From: Rudaea sp.
GTDB taxonomy: Bacteria > Pseudomonadota > Gammaproteobacteria > Xanthomonadales > Rhodanobacteraceae
Length of the DNA: 15,105 bases
Direction of reading: 5' to 3'
Assembly: GCA_025934455.1 (NCBI GenBank)
Contig: JAICYA010000010.1
Span: forward strand, 1 to 15,105
This document shows positions 7,131-15,105 of this stretch, piece after piece; within the stretch, counting starts at the first letter, position 1, and every line of letters begins with the position of its first letter. The notes beneath the pieces were generated by a model, which was not told the origin of the DNA, ran no database searches, and saw only the letters and a program-made list of their open reading frames with translations. The position numbers were made by a program, and so were the translations under genes.

Positions 7131-8300
7131 TCAGTTCCGCCATGTCGTTGCTTCCACAATGGCGCCCATCAGCGCGGGCCCGGAGTATGCATTCACCGAT
7201 TGCTCGCGTGCTACCTGCCACATGTCGTTGCTTCGCTCCACCTCGGCCATCGCTTCGTCAAGGGCCACGCTCCAATCCAGGCTCGAAGACAGCCAGCCGT
7301 TGACGCCATGCCGGATCGCCGCCGCATACGTCGAGGTTGGGCTGGCGATGGTCAGCGTGCCGACCGCCGCTGCCTCGAAGTACTTCAATTCCGATTTGCA
7401 TTGGGTGAACACGTTGTCCACGAGCGGCACGATATTGAGTTCGACGAGCGACATTATCCGTTGCAGATTGACGAAATCGTGGAACGGATATATCTCAATG
7501 CGATTGCAGAATCGCGCCAGTTCGGAAGGGACCGACATGTAACCCACGATCAGCAAGCGAACATGCGCGTGCCGGTCGAGAAAATCCGCCAATGCCGGCA
7601 CGGCCAGATCGAAATCGCGTTTATGCGTTGGCGTACCGCTGAAATAGCCGACATGGAGCAACCCATTGCGCTGGAAATTGCGCTCGCGCTTCTCCGCGTA
7701 GAGCCGTTGCGAAAATTCCAGCTGCTGCCGGTTCATGTAGTTCGGCACGATGAACGCCGGCTTGCCGGTGAAGGCGGAAATTCGCCCTGCCAGGTACGGA
7801 TTGGTCGTGATGGCCGCGTCGCACAGGCGCAGGGCCGTGCCGATACGCGAGATGTAGGCGAACCAGTGGTCCCAGACGCCCGGGTGGGCGAAATCCTGGG
7901 CCAGCGTTCCCAGGATCATGTGGGTCAGATCGGCATCGAAAACCAGGTCGTCCACGTCATACAAGACCGTTTTGCCGCGCGCCTTGGCAATCGCCACGAT
8001 GCGGCCGACGACCGCTTCGTAGCGCATCCGGCACAGCACGATCGTGTCGGCAAGATTCAACACCATGTCGATCTTGTTTCCGTCGCTCGGGAAGAAATAG
8101 CCCGCGGAAATTTCGCCGCCTGCGTCGTTCAACGTTTGCGCCATGTTGTAGGCGCGGTAACGGAACGTGCTGTTGTCGGCCTTCTCGTAAAAATACGCGA
8201 CGCGATGAGAGCCGCGCTGGAATGCGGCAAAGCGTGTCCAGAAATCGTCCGCCCAAGGATCGCGATAATCCCCGATCGGGGGCGTGTCAACGAAGAACAT
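7131..8300 (-). CDS. GT4-like (GT-B fold) glycosyltransferase
   Basis: A 389-residue cytosolic glycosyltransferase of the retaining GT-B type. The N-terminal half contains YFYEKADNSTFRYRAYN (36-52) and YDVDDLVFD (114-122), a motif of a GT4-like subgroup common in polysaccharide clusters. The C-terminal donor half has HVGYFSGTPTHKRDFD (216-231), VRLLIVGY (247-254) and SELKYFEAAAVG (303-314), the E-x7-E-like nucleotide-sugar site. I chose the ATG at 8300, which has GGGGGA about 8 bases upstream and overlaps the preceding gene by 14 bases. A TTG 57 bases earlier would give a longer, unsupported N-terminus. Donor and linkage are not readable from the sequence. It is followed by a 50-base gap, the largest inside this block. 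Confidence 0.87.
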   Translation of the reverse strand: MFFVDTPPIGDYRDPWADDFWTRFAAFQRGSHRVAYFYEKADNSTFRYRAYNMAQTLNDAGGEISAGYFFPSDGNKIDMVLNLADTIVLCRMRYEAVVGRIVAIAKARGKTVLYDVDDLVFDADLTHMILGTLAQDFAHPGVWDHWFAYISRIGTALRLCDAAITTNPYLAGRISAFTGKPAFIVPNYMNRQQLEFSQRLYAEKRERNFQRNGLLHVGYFSGTPTHKRDFDLAVPALADFLDRHAHVRLLIVGYMSVPSELARFCNRIEIYPFHDFVNLQRIMSLVELNIVPLVDNVFTQCKSELKYFEAAAVGTLTIASPTSTYAAAIRHGVNGWLSSSLDWSVALDEAMAEVERSNDMWQVAREQSVNAYSGPALMGAIVEATTWRN

Positions 8301-9603
8301 CGCCCGCGTCCCCCGCAAACCGGCATTGTTCGTATGCTTTCGTCCACGACCGGACAAGCCCGCTGGCAGCGTAGTTGCGCTCCCGGCTCACGTCGTCCTG
8401 CGCCAAGGCGACCGCGCGGCGCAGCCCTTCGAGGAGCGACGCAACATCCAGGTCGGCGAGGACGATGTTCTCCGAATATGCCGAAAGATCCTGCTTGAGG
8501 CCGAACCGATTGGTCAACACGACGCCGCCGGATGCCGCCAGATCCAGGGGCGGGTAACTCGGGTGCGGCGTGCTCATCAGATAAAAGCCCAGGTCCACGC
8601 TGCGCAGGAACGCGGCATAGTCGTCCCACGCCATCGTGCCGAGCAATCGCGGCTCACAACCGCAGGCGAGCGTGAGCCGGGGAATATCCTTGCCGACGAA
8701 CACGATCTCCCAGTGTTCCGGATCGAGGATGCCGCGTTGCAACGCCTCATTGAGCAATTCGATGCCACGATAAAACAAGTTGCGCAGATTGTTCGGTCGC
8801 GCGTAGAAGCAAAGCCGGCGCTTCGGCACGGGCTGCCGCGGTGCCGCGTGATACACCGCATGCGGAAACGCCGGCTCGAACCAGGTGGCGCAGCGTGCGA
8901 TGTTGGCCAGCCCGTCGGCGACCAGATGATCGTGCAGCAAGCGCGTGTTGACCAGGAAACGGATGTCCGACCGACCGATGGTTTCCTGGCAGCGCACCCG
9001 ATCGTCGCCATGCGGATAGAACATCCGTTCGTCTTCCTGCAGCAGGTACGTCACCCGCTCCGGCGCAATGCTGCGCAGCGTCGAATAGGTGGTCCACCAT
9101 GAGGTCGTGATGAACTCGTCGCCATCGTGCACGTCGAGGAATATGTCGGAGCCGGACACGGGAATGAACACCAGTTCGGGATTCGATGCCGGCACGATTC
9201 CGTTGGCGGACAGCACCCGATGGATGCCGCGTGGATTCGGCGCTTCCGTCCGCGTCACGATCCGCAACCGGGCACCGGTCGCGTTTGCGCGCAACGCACA
9301 GAGGATCAACGCCGTACCGACGCCGCCGAACAGGCTCCCGGTATTGATCGAGTCCGTCACCAGGTTGACCCGACGTCCTGCGCCGGGAACGCGCACGACG
9401 GCGAGCGCGCGCAACTGGTCGAAACGCGCCTCGACCAACGCTTCCGCGCTCGGCAATGCGCGCGCTTCGGTGGCGACCCGCACCAACGTATCCACCTTGT
9501 TTTGCGTCGCCCCCGAAGCGACGCGAATCGCGTGACGCACAAGCGCGCGCAATCCATGCTCGCGGTAGTACGCGGGTATGTTCCTTATCGAATGCAGGGC
9601 CAA
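8287..9603 (-). CDS. WsaF-like rhamnosyltransferase (GT4 superfamily)
   Basis: A 438-residue GT-B enzyme. It matches the WsaF-type pattern: a helical N-terminal tail (1-75), the WsaF N-domain starting at NLVTDSINTGSLFGGVGTAL (80-99), LRIVTRTEAPNPRGI (113-127), TSWWTTYST (167-175) and YLLQEDERMFYPHGDDRVRC (186-205). The donor domain starts at LCFYARPNNLRNLFYRGIEL (264-283) and carries GFYLMSTPHPSYPPLDLAASGG (339-360). WsaF from Geobacillus adds L-rhamnose from dTDP-rhamnose to a lipid-linked S-layer glycan, so a rhamnan-type chain is likely. No ATG occurs in the early frame. The TTG at 9603 lies 2 bases after the previous stop, with GGAG 10 bases upstream. A CTG at 9609 would have tighter spacing. 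Either way, translation appears coupled to the sulfotransferase gene. Confidence 0.88.
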   Translation of the reverse strand: MALHSIRNIPAYYREHGLRALVRHAIRVASGATQNKVDTLVRVATEARALPSAEALVEARFDQLRALAVVRVPGAGRRVNLVTDSINTGSLFGGVGTALILCALRANATGARLRIVTRTEAPNPRGIHRVLSANGIVPASNPELVFIPVSGSDIFLDVHDGDEFITTSWWTTYSTLRSIAPERVTYLLQEDERMFYPHGDDRVRCQETIGRSDIRFLVNTRLLHDHLVADGLANIARCATWFEPAFPHAVYHAAPRQPVPKRRLCFYARPNNLRNLFYRGIELLNEALQRGILDPEHWEIVFVGKDIPRLTLACGCEPRLLGTMAWDDYAAFLRSVDLGFYLMSTPHPSYPPLDLAASGGVVLTNRFGLKQDLSAYSENIVLADLDVASLLEGLRRAVALAQDDVSRERNYAASGLVRSWTKAYEQCRFAGDAGDVLR

Positions 9604-9605
9604 GG

Positions 9606-11012
9606 TCAGCTTTCTCCGTTGCGCGCGTTCAGTTGCCAGTCCAGCGCACGACGAATTTCGACCGCGGCATCCAGCGCGCGGTCGCGCGAAGCGCGGGTGG
9701 ATTCCAATTCCGCAGTCATGGCGATCAATGTCGACTGCAACTCCGCATTCCGCTCGAGCAGAGCGTCGCGCCTGTCCACCTCGGCTTTCAACTCGCTCTC
9801 CAGTGCATGGCGCAATTTACGCTGGGTATCCTCGCCCAGCCTGGTTTCCTCGACAAGCTCCTCGATGCGGCTGCGCGCCGCCGCTTCGCGCTCCCTCGAT
9901 TCGAACAAAGCCGCTTCGAGATCCCTTACGCGCTGCTGCACTACCGAAGAGATTTCTCCGAATGTGGCCTGGAAGGCGCGCTCCTGACGCGCGGAAAACT
10001 CTTCCAGCAGTGGCGCCAAACCGCCTTTTACGGCCCCCGCTTGTGCGGTCATATCCGTTATTGCCTGGTTCCTGCCGACGCCGGTGAAATAGGCGAAGAC
10101 CTGCTCGTATTCGCGTAAGGCGGCGTCGGGCGGCATGCCGTCGGGAACGCCTTCCACGGGTACCGCGGAAGGCGCTTGTGTCTGCGCCTCCAGCCACGCG
10201 AACAACTGCTGCTGCGATTCCGACAATCGCGAATGCGCAGGCGCTGCGCTGCGCTGCAAGCGCGGATCCACGAACGCTTCGAGTTCCTTGGCGGACGGAT
10301 CGTGCAGGCCGGTGACGCCCAGCTCGGCCAGCGCACGCTTGATGCGCGCGCTTTCGCGCATCGGATCCGCCAGCAAGCGTTCGTAGGAAACGAACAGCGC
10401 GCGCCTGCCCGCCAAATCCGCCAGGGCCGTACGCAGGTATTTCTCCCACAGCGCCAGCAGGAAGTTCGAGGTGAAGGCGCCACGCAACCGTTCGCGCAAG
10501 ATCGACGCCGCGACATCGCGCGGATCGCGTACCGCGACCACGCAGGCGATGCCGTCGACAAGCCGCGACCATTGCGGGAGGAGCAGGCACAGGCGCGGAT
10601 CCTTGACCAGCCACGGACGTCCGCCCCGATCGAGTCGCGCGATCGTCTGGCGCAGACGTTCTTCGAGAGTCTGCAGCACGGCCGGAGCAAAATCGGATGC
10701 CGTGATGCCCGCCACCCGGCTCCAGGAATAACCGGCGGATGCCAGGAATTCGTCGTGGCTGGCGACGACATCGGAGCGCTCCCAATAACCCGTGGGATTG
10801 TCGGTGGGATGCGCAGGCATCATCGCGTCTTCGTCGCCGACGGCAACGCCGAGAGATTTCAGAGTTCCTGCCAGCACCGACGTACCGGATCGGTGCATGC
10901 CGAGTACGAGGACGGGAACCCCGGCTCCCATCTGCAGATTCTGGCCGCGGGTCGCGCTCGCCGTATCGGGTCGTCTTGTGCGCGCGCCTGTCGAAGAAGT
11001 CCCGGAGGTCAT
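9606..11012 (-). CDS. Sulfotransferase-family protein with C-terminal coiled coil
   Basis: A 468-residue two-part protein. Residues about 31-280 are a P-loop sulfotransferase domain with the 5'-phosphosulfate loop LGMHRSGTS (37-45), NPTGYWERSDVV (72-83), VKDPRLCLLLPQW (136-148), the 3'-phosphate site VRDPRDVAAS (161-170) and SYERLLADP (209-217). After a linker (about 280-330), residues 335-468 contain no proline and are rich in Glu, Arg, Ala and Leu, as expected of a long coiled coil. The enzyme would use PAPS to sulfate a glycan or lipid-linked sugar in the cytosol. The tail may oligomerise it or set its reach. The start at 11012 follows metB by 6 bases and has only a weak ribosome site. An ATG at 10931 (just before the P-loop domain) is an alternative. 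The acceptor is unknown. Confidence 0.87.
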   Translation of the reverse strand: MTSGTSSTGARTRRPDTASATRGQNLQMGAGVPVLVLGMHRSGTSVLAGTLKSLGVAVGDEDAMMPAHPTDNPTGYWERSDVVASHDEFLASAGYSWSRVAGITASDFAPAVLQTLEERLRQTIARLDRGGRPWLVKDPRLCLLLPQWSRLVDGIACVVAVRDPRDVAASILRERLRGAFTSNFLLALWEKYLRTALADLAGRRALFVSYERLLADPMRESARIKRALAELGVTGLHDPSAKELEAFVDPRLQRSAAPAHSRLSESQQQLFAWLEAQTQAPSAVPVEGVPDGMPPDAALREYEQVFAYFTGVGRNQAITDMTAQAGAVKGGLAPLLEEFSARQERAFQATFGEISSVVQQRVRDLEAALFESREREAAARSRIEELVEETRLGEDTQRKLRHALESELKAEVDRRDALLERNAELQSTLIAMTAELESTRASRDRALDAAVEIRRALDWQLNARNGES

Positions 11013-11018
11013 TGGCGT

Positions 11019-12188
11019 TTACGCCCCGCGCAAGGCCGCCGCCAGCTCCGCGCGCAAATCCCCCACGTCTTCGACGCCGACCGACAAGCGGATCAATCCG
11101 TCGCTGATGCCAAGGCGCTTGCGATTCGCTGGCGGCACGGAGGCGTGCGTCATGATCGCCGGATGCTCGATCAGGCTTTCCACGCCGCCGAGCGACTCGG
11201 CGAGTGCGAACAACTCACAGCGCTCCAACACGGCCCGCGCCTTGCGCAATCCGCCCTTGACGACGATCGTGACGATGCCGCCGAAGCCGTGCATCTGCTT
11301 CTTCGCGAGTGCGTGTTGCGGATGCGATTTGAGGCCGGGATAAATCACGCGCTCGACTTGGCGGTGCTTTTCCAGCCATTGCGCCAGCTCCAGCGCGCCC
11401 GCGCAATGCGCGCGCATGCGCAAGTGCAGCGTCTTCAAGCCACGCATGGCGAGGAAGGCATCGAACGGACCGGCCACGGCACCGACGGAGTTCTGCAGGA
11501 ATCCCATCTTTTCGGCGAGTTCGGCATCGTCGCCGGCGACGACGATGCCACCGACCATGTCCGAGTGGCCGTTGAGGTACTTCGTCGCCGAATGCAACAC
11601 CAGGTGCGCGCCGTGTTCGAGCGGACGCTGCAGCATGGGCGACGAGAACGTGTTGTCGACGACGAGGATCAGTCCATGCTTGCGCGCAAACGCGCCGACC
11701 TTCGCCAAGTCCACGAGCTTGAGCATGGGATTGGTCGGCGTCTCGGCCCAGATCATGCGCGTGTTGGGCTTGAGCGCTGCCTTGAGCGCCGCCGCGTCGT
11801 TGAGGTCGATGAAGGTGAAATCGAGCCCGGCGCTGCGCCGGCGTACGCGCTCGAACAGGCGATAGGTGCCACCGTACAGATCGTCCATTGCGATGACGTG
11901 ACTACCCGAATCGAGCAGGTCGAGCACCGTCGCCGCCGCGGCCAGACCCGACGCGAACGCGTAGCCGGCGCGACCGCCTTCCAGATCCGCCACACAGCGC
12001 TCGTAAGCCATGCGGGTGGGATTCTGCGTGCGCGAATACTCGTAGCCCTTGTGCACGCCGGGACTTGATTGCACATAAGTCGAGGTCGCATAGATCGGCG
12101 TCATGATCGCGCCGGTCGAAGGATCGGGACTTTGCCCGGCGTGGATGGCGCGGGTGCCAAGGCCGAGGTTCTTGTCGTTCTTTGCCAT
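11019..12188 (-). CDS. metB: Cystathionine gamma-synthase / gamma-lyase (PLP enzyme)
   Basis: A 389-residue Cys/Met-metabolism PLP enzyme of full length. It has YSRTQNPTR (51-59), FASGLAAA (79-86), the cofactor-stacking YGGTYR (105-110), ETPTNPMLK (149-157), VVDNTFSSP (176-184, with the aspartate that holds the pyridine nitrogen) and SATKYLNGHSD (200-210), whose Lys203 binds PLP. The C-terminal SLGGVESLIEHPAIMTH is typical of this family. The start codon directly follows the upstream stop (TAAATG). With the beta-synthase gene next to it, the likely job is cleavage of cystathionine to cysteine. The names metB and cystathionine gamma-lyase are both used for the Xanthomonas homologue, and the sequence alone does not separate synthase from lyase. 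In Xanthomonas this gene marks one edge of the LPS locus. Confidence 0.93.
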   Translation of the reverse strand: MAKNDKNLGLGTRAIHAGQSPDPSTGAIMTPIYATSTYVQSSPGVHKGYEYSRTQNPTRMAYERCVADLEGGRAGYAFASGLAAAATVLDLLDSGSHVIAMDDLYGGTYRLFERVRRRSAGLDFTFIDLNDAAALKAALKPNTRMIWAETPTNPMLKLVDLAKVGAFARKHGLILVVDNTFSSPMLQRPLEHGAHLVLHSATKYLNGHSDMVGGIVVAGDDAELAEKMGFLQNSVGAVAGPFDAFLAMRGLKTLHLRMRAHCAGALELAQWLEKHRQVERVIYPGLKSHPQHALAKKQMHGFGGIVTIVVKGGLRKARAVLERCELFALAESLGGVESLIEHPAIMTHASVPPANRKRLGISDGLIRLSVGVEDVGDLRAELAAALRGA

Positions 12189-13559
<1,371 letters not shown>

Positions 13560-13564
13560 GGGTT

Positions 13565-13582
13565 TCCGGCACTCGGGCCGGA
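13565..13582 (-). promoter_or_regulatory. Hairpin overlapping the cbs ribosome binding site
   Basis: A perfect 6-base inverted repeat, TCCGGC and GCCGGA separated by 6 bases, lies 5 bases upstream of the cbs start on the minus strand. The downstream arm ends in GGA, which is the core of the only Shine-Dalgarno-like sequence (GGAAA) for this gene. A folded leader could therefore limit ribosome access. The inverted repeat is seen directly; a regulatory role is inferred. A chance GC-rich repeat is possible. Confidence 0.3.
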
Positions 13583-13632
13583 GGACCCGATCAGGCAGTC
13601 ACAGGACACGCGCCCACGGCGCGAATCGGGGA

Positions 13633-13638
13633 ATGATA
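13633..13638 (-). promoter_or_regulatory. Weak candidate -10 element upstream of cbs
   Basis: On the minus strand TATCAT, one mismatch from TATAAT, lies about 74 bases upstream of the cbs start, in an otherwise very GC-rich gap. The hexamer 17 bases further upstream (GCCGCC) does not resemble TTGACA. If used, this promoter would depend on an activator or on upstream read-through. Confidence 0.2.
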
Positions 13639-13657
13639 ACGCATGCGGCGTAGCCGG

Positions 13658-13685
13658 CGGCGCCCGCGGACAGGCGCGGGCGCCG
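13658..13685 (-). terminator. Strong GC hairpin 12 bases after ydcH stop
   Basis: Two perfect 11-base arms (CGGCGCCCGCG at 13658-13668 and its reverse complement at 13675-13685) enclose a 6-base loop. This is the most stable short inverted repeat noticed in the window. It begins 11 bases beyond the ydcH stop codon and precedes the cbs leader, which is where a terminator would be expected. No T-run follows on the minus strand, so it is not a classical intrinsic terminator. It could protect the ydcH mRNA 3' end or pause polymerase. Confidence 0.5.
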
Positions 13686-13696
13686 AGCGCGCAAGT

Positions 13697-13921
13697 TCAA
13701 TGCGCGGAAGCGCGATGCCGCTCCCACATGTGGATCAACTTGTCCTTGGCCCAGAGTTTTTCTTTCTTCATGTTGTGCAGCGTGGTGTCGTCCATCGGCA
13801 GCACACCCAATTCGGCATCGCGCACCTTGCCGTCCAACTCCTTGTGGCGCTGGTAGAGGCTGCGGAATTCCGAATCGGACTTGATCAGATTTTCGACGTC
13901 TTTCTGCTGGTTCTCGAACAT
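13697..13921 (-). CDS. ydcH: YdcH family (DUF465) small protein
   Basis: A 74-residue, highly charged, mostly helical protein, matching the usual length of the DUF465/YdcH family. Typical features are SDSEFRSLYQRHKELDGKV (residues 15-33), where the family has a conserved F-x-x-L-x-x-x-H-x-x-L-D pattern, and the Lys-rich NMKKEKLWAKDKL (49-61) near the C-terminus. It likely forms a short coiled-coil hairpin in the cytosol; the function of the family is not established. The ATG at 13921 was chosen because it has a near-ideal AGGAGG 7 bases upstream and matches the family's N-terminus. The longer open frame upstream is non-coding in character. It stands alone, with gaps of 137 bases downstream and 302 bases upstream. 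Confidence 0.88.
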   Translation of the reverse strand: MFENQQKDVENLIKSDSEFRSLYQRHKELDGKVRDAELGVLPMDDTTLHNMKKEKLWAKDKLIHMWERHRASAH

Positions 13922-13928
13922 CAGCCGA

Positions 13929-13934
13929 CCTCCT
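13929..13934 (-). promoter_or_regulatory. Consensus ribosome binding site of ydcH
   Basis: AGGAGG on the minus strand, 7 bases before the ATG at 13921. It is the best Shine-Dalgarno match in the window and decides the ydcH start over in-frame codons further upstream. It is preceded by a small CCTG/CAGG repeat. Confidence 0.8.
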
Positions 13935-14034
13935 GTATTTTTCAGGAAAACGCGCGCGCCGCAGTCGCCCATGGGGCGAACGCGGTTTGCGGGAAACAAA
14001 GGGAATGCCGGGAATTGCACGCTCGCCGGTGCGC

Positions 14035-14056
14035 GGCTCACCTTTCGTGGTGAGCC
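14035..14056. repeat. Perfect 8-base inverted repeat
   Basis: GGCTCACC (14035-14042) and GGTGAGCC (14049-14056) flank a 6-base loop, TTTCGT on the plus strand. A further TGGCTC at 14069-14074 can pair with GAGCCA at 14052-14057, so two mutually exclusive stems are possible. There is no T-run on either side. It could be a protein-binding palindrome or an mRNA 3' structure. Confidence 0.4.
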
Positions 14057-14223
14057 ATGCAATGTTATTGGCTCGGCGGCTGCAATCATGTTTGGCGACT
14101 GCCGCGAGTGCGTGGATTTGCCCGCTGCGGCAGTTCGACCCTACTCCTTTGCAGCGACCGAATCAACCGCATTTTTGCGGACCTGCAAGTCGTTAATCCG
14201 GCAAGAAAATCCCGTTCAGGACT

Positions 14224-15105
14224 CTACTTGTCCTCAAGAATCACATCCACCCGCCGGTTGCGCGCTCGGCCTTCCTCGGTGGTGTTGTCGGCGACCGGCT
14301 GGCTCTCGCCAAGACCCACCGCGGTGATGCGATTTGCGGCGACGCCGGCAGCGACCAGCGCGTCGCGCACCGCGTCCGCGCGACGTTGCGACAGCACCTG
14401 GTTGGCGTGCGTGTTGCCGCTGGCGTCGGTGTGGCCCTCGATGCGGATCGGCTTGGACCGATCGCGGTTCACGAACGCGACGAGCTTGCCCAGGCTCGAT
14501 TTCGCCGCCGGGCGCAAATTGGCCTGGCCCGGCGCGAAGGCGATGTCGTCCAGCGTCATCTGCATGCCTTCGGCGCCGCGCGTGGCAGAGAGATTGTTCA
14601 GGCGCCGGCGCAGGTCGGTATTGGCCGCTTCGGCGAGCTGCGCCTCCTTGCGCGCCAGTTCCGTCGCCTTGGCCTGCGCGGCGATGAGCTTTTGCGCCTG
14701 ATCGGCCTGCGCCTGCGCGGCCTGGGCCTCCTGCGCGCTCTGTTCCCCTTCGGCGCGCAGCCTGTCGACTTCCTCGGCGCGGATCATGTTCTGCAAGCGC
14801 TGGCGTTCGGCATCGGCGCGCGCCTGTTCGGCTTCGCGTTGTGCCGCCTGCAACAGGATTCGATCGTGCTCGCGGCTGAGTTCGTCGAGCTGGTTCTGCT
14901 GATTGGCGGCCTGCGCCGCGGCGTAGGCGATATCGACGCGCCGTTCGGCCACGTACACGCGGAACGCGCGTCCGTCCTTGCCGCCGGAGCGATCCGTCAC
15001 CAACGTTTGCACCGCCTGTTCGGCGAGTCCGCGTTCGCCGGTCGCGAGCTTGCCGAGCACGGGATCGGCGGCGAGCGAATCCAGACTCGCGCGCAGACGT
15101 TCGTA
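14224..15105 (-). CDS. OmpA-family protein with DUF4398-like/coiled-coil region, 5' end missing
   Basis: The frame is open to the window edge, so the N-terminus and any lipoprotein or signal peptide are outside. The visible 293 residues begin with YERLRASLDSLAADP and a DUF4398-like segment containing ERRVDIAYAAAQAANQQ. A long Ala/Gln/Glu/Arg-rich coiled-coil stretch follows (roughly 90 to 170), then a C-terminal OmpA domain from about 180. The OmpA domain shows FAPGQANLRPAAKSSLGKLV, the peptidoglycan-contacting IRIEGHTDASG, NQVLSQRRADAVRDALV, and the terminal GRARNRRVDVIL. It would bind peptidoglycan in the periplasm and tether the outer membrane. A GTG at 15060 is only an internal codon, not the start. 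Related Xanthomonadales proteins have the same layout. The family is firm; the role is inferred. Confidence 0.9.
   Translation of the reverse strand, partial: YERLRASLDSLAADPVLGKLATGERGLAEQAVQTLVTDRSGGKDGRAFRVYVAERRVDIAYAAAQAANQQNQLDELSREHDRILLQAAQREAEQARADAERQRLQNMIRAEEVDRLRAEGEQSAQEAQAAQAQADQAQKLIAAQAKATELARKEAQLAEAANTDLRRRLNNLSATRGAEGMQMTLDDIAFAPGQANLRPAAKSSLGKLVAFVNRDRSKPIRIEGHTDASGNTHANQVLSQRRADAVRDALVAAGVAANRITAVGLGESQPVADNTTEEGRARNRRVDVILEDK

Larger units (their letters stand above)
13922..14223. other. 302-base gene-free stretch with three small hairpins
   Basis: No convincing coding region is seen here between the OmpA-family gene and ydcH. It holds three perfect inverted repeats: TCGCCC with a 3-base loop (13965-13979), GGCTCACC with a 6-base loop (14035-14056), and CCGCA with a TTTT loop (14167-14180). 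It should contain the ydcH promoter and the 3' end of the OmpA-family transcript. I could not identify a good -35/-10 pair on the minus strand. The hairpin nearest to the OmpA-family stop (about 43 bases downstream) is too short to call as a terminator. Confidence 0.4.

Noticed and set aside
7200..8498. A 432-codon plus-strand open frame opposite the GT4 gene
   Set aside because: Low-complexity Arg/Gln-rich translation with no motifs; the minus strand carries well-conserved glycosyltransferase motifs.
10176..12068. A 630-codon open frame on the plus strand opposite the sulfotransferase and metB genes
   Set aside because: It is a mirror of GC-rich minus-strand coding DNA. The protein is Arg/His/Gln-rich with no recognisable domain, while the opposite strand encodes two clear enzymes.
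13922..14089. Upstream extension of ydcH to 130 residues
   Set aside because: The consensus AGGAGG and the family length both place the start at 13921; the extension reads through a hairpin-rich gap.

Overview
The window looks like chromosomal DNA from a GC-rich gammaproteobacterium, most likely of the order Xanthomonadales/Lysobacterales. This is inferred from the gene order: a cystathionine beta-synthase gene, a metB-type cystathionine gene and then a block of surface-polysaccharide genes. In Xanthomonas the variable LPS O-antigen locus is known to lie between metB and etfA. A YdcH-like protein and a DUF4398/OmpA-like protein on the far side fit the same group. No RNA genes, intact mobile elements or CRISPR arrays were seen.

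Region 1 (2-3868, + strand) is a tight cassette: an asparagine-synthase-type amidotransferase cut by the window edge, a SAM methyltransferase (ATGA overlap), a 119-residue four-helix SMR/EamA-like membrane protein (TGATG overlap), a second SAM methyltransferase, and the N-terminal remnant of a large YfhO-like membrane protein. The remnant carries an in-frame TAG and has lost its C-terminal part.

Region 2 (3897-13559, - strand) converges on region 1 with only about 28 bases between the two. Read in its own direction it runs cystathionine beta-synthase, cystathionine gamma-synthase/lyase, a sulfotransferase with a long C-terminal coiled coil, a WsaF-like rhamnosyltransferase, a GT4-like glycosyltransferase, a GT2 rhamnosyltransferase-like enzyme, and a DUF2142-type polytopic membrane protein. 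All gaps are 50 bases or less, so the seven genes could form one transcript that joins cysteine metabolism to glycan assembly.

Region 3 (13560-15105, - strand) holds a short leader with two hairpins, a small ydcH-like gene with a strong ribosome binding site, a 302-base gene-free stretch with three small hairpins, and an OmpA-family protein cut by the window end.

Taken together, the glycosyltransferases would build a rhamnose-containing chain. The sulfotransferase, methyltransferases and amidotransferase would decorate or cap it, and the membrane proteins would supply lipid-linked precursors or add side groups on the outer face of the inner membrane. The most interesting points are the coiled-coil sulfotransferase as a possible chain-length-controlling cap enzyme, its physical linkage to the transsulfuration genes, and the decayed membrane-protein gene at the seam between the two opposed blocks.
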